Below are positions 4,769 to 5,112 of a stretch of 5,112 nucleotides of DNA, piece by piece. The notes under the pieces are model-generated. The model had not been told where the DNA came from, did not search any database, and worked only from the letters and a program-made list of their open reading frames with translations. Numbering within the stretch: the first letter of the stretch is position 1; each line of letters begins with the position of its first letter. Position numbers and translations under genes: made by a program. The DNA comes from Spirochaetales bacterium (GTDB lineage: Bacteria; Spirochaetota; Spirochaetia; SPDA01): assembly GCA_004525155.1 (NCBI GenBank), contig SPDA01000207.1:1-5112 (forward strand). The letters run 5' to 3'.

Positions 4769-5112
4769 ATGTATAAAAAAATAATAGTTCCCTTGGACGG
4801 CTCAAAATTCGCCGAGAGCGCTCTGGAGCATGTCAGAGCCATCGCTCAAGGGCGCCCGGTTGATTTGGTTGTTTTGATTCGAGTAGTGGAACCTATCATT
4901 ATGGATGCAAAAAATTACCTTGGCGTAGAGCATACACGCGCGGCTGAGGACAAACTTGAAGCCGATGCTAAGGCATACCTTGATAAGACGGCGGATGGCC
5001 TCCGGAAGGACGGCATTTCTGTTGAAACCAGGATAGTGGTTGACGGCGAACCGGCGTCGAAGATTCTGGAAACCGCCAAAGAGGAAAATGCGGACCTGAT
5101 TATTATGAGCAC
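4769..5112 (+). CDS. Universal stress protein, UspA family (3' end outside window)
   Basis: The ATG at 4769 follows AAGGAGG (4756-4762) by six bases and lies only 22 bases after dctM, so it is almost certainly the fourth gene of the TRAP operon. The first 114 codons are present, starting MYKKIIVPLDGSKFAESAL, the typical first strand and helix of the Usp fold with Asp10 and Ser12 near the nucleotide. The frame then continues through an amphipathic helical middle to the strand ADLIIMST, which in this family leads into the ATP-binding G-x2-G-x9-G(S/T) motif. That motif is cut off by the window end, so ATP binding cannot be judged. In Halomonas elongata the Usp protein TeaD is encoded with the ectoine TRAP transporter TeaABC and restrains its activity. 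A similar role here is inferred. Confidence 0.92.
   Translation, partial: MYKKIIVPLDGSKFAESALEHVRAIAQGRPVDLVVLIRVVEPIIMDAKNYLGVEHTRAAEDKLEADAKAYLDKTADGLRKDGISVETRIVVDGEPASKILETAKEENADLIIMS

Noticed and set aside
4141..4842. Long minus-strand frame opposite dctM and the Usp gene (233 codons)
   Set aside because: Rich in His, Gln, Asp and Arg, as expected for the antisense of a membrane protein; it spans two real genes and has no motif.

Overview
The window looks like chromosomal DNA from a moderate-GC Gram-positive anaerobe, most likely a Firmicute of the Clostridia/Peptococcaceae type. This is an inference from three things: the transporter's solute-binding protein is a lipoprotein, the genes have strong AAGGAGG-type ribosome binding sites, and the promoters are close to the sigma-A consensus. 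No RNA gene, insertion sequence or CRISPR array is visible.

Left part (1-807): a decayed and rearranged region. On the minus strand, the N-terminal half of a class I/II PLP-dependent aminotransferase begins at 807. It meets an in-frame TAA at 343-345, continues as recognisable aminotransferase for 68 more codons, and then loses homology abruptly near position 139. It stops before the catalytic lysine. To the left of that junction the plus strand reads like the C-terminal tail of a flavin-dependent luciferase-like monooxygenase. Two unrelated genes therefore meet tail to tail, and both are broken at the same point.

Middle (808-1636): a very AT-rich divergent promoter region, then an intact Lrp/AsnC-family regulator (942-1376). 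A half-site, ATTACG/CGTAAT, occurs as inverted pairs on both sides of the regulator gene and may be its operator. The 260 bases after it hold no convincing gene. They end in a textbook promoter (TTGACA, 16 bp, TATAAT) preceded by an AT-rich UP-like element. The expected transcript starts directly with a stem-loop.

Right part (1637-5112): an operon for a TRAP transporter (tripartite ATP-independent periplasmic type). The order is the DctP-type binding lipoprotein, an intercistronic hairpin, the DctQ small membrane subunit, the DctM large membrane subunit (overlapping DctQ by 4 bases), and a UspA-type universal stress protein cut by the window end. The lipoprotein captures the ligand outside the membrane, DctQ and DctM import it using an ion gradient, and the Usp protein may tune transport according to nucleotide status, as TeaD does for TeaABC. 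The substrate is probably a small organic acid or related compound. However, the arginine that usually holds the carboxylate appears to be a tyrosine here, so the ligand is uncertain.

Most of the window is an ordinary TRAP operon. The points worth a second look are the broken-gene junction, the shared operator-like half-sites, the 5'-terminal hairpin, two in-frame 12-bp tandem duplications inside transporter genes, and the altered ligand site.
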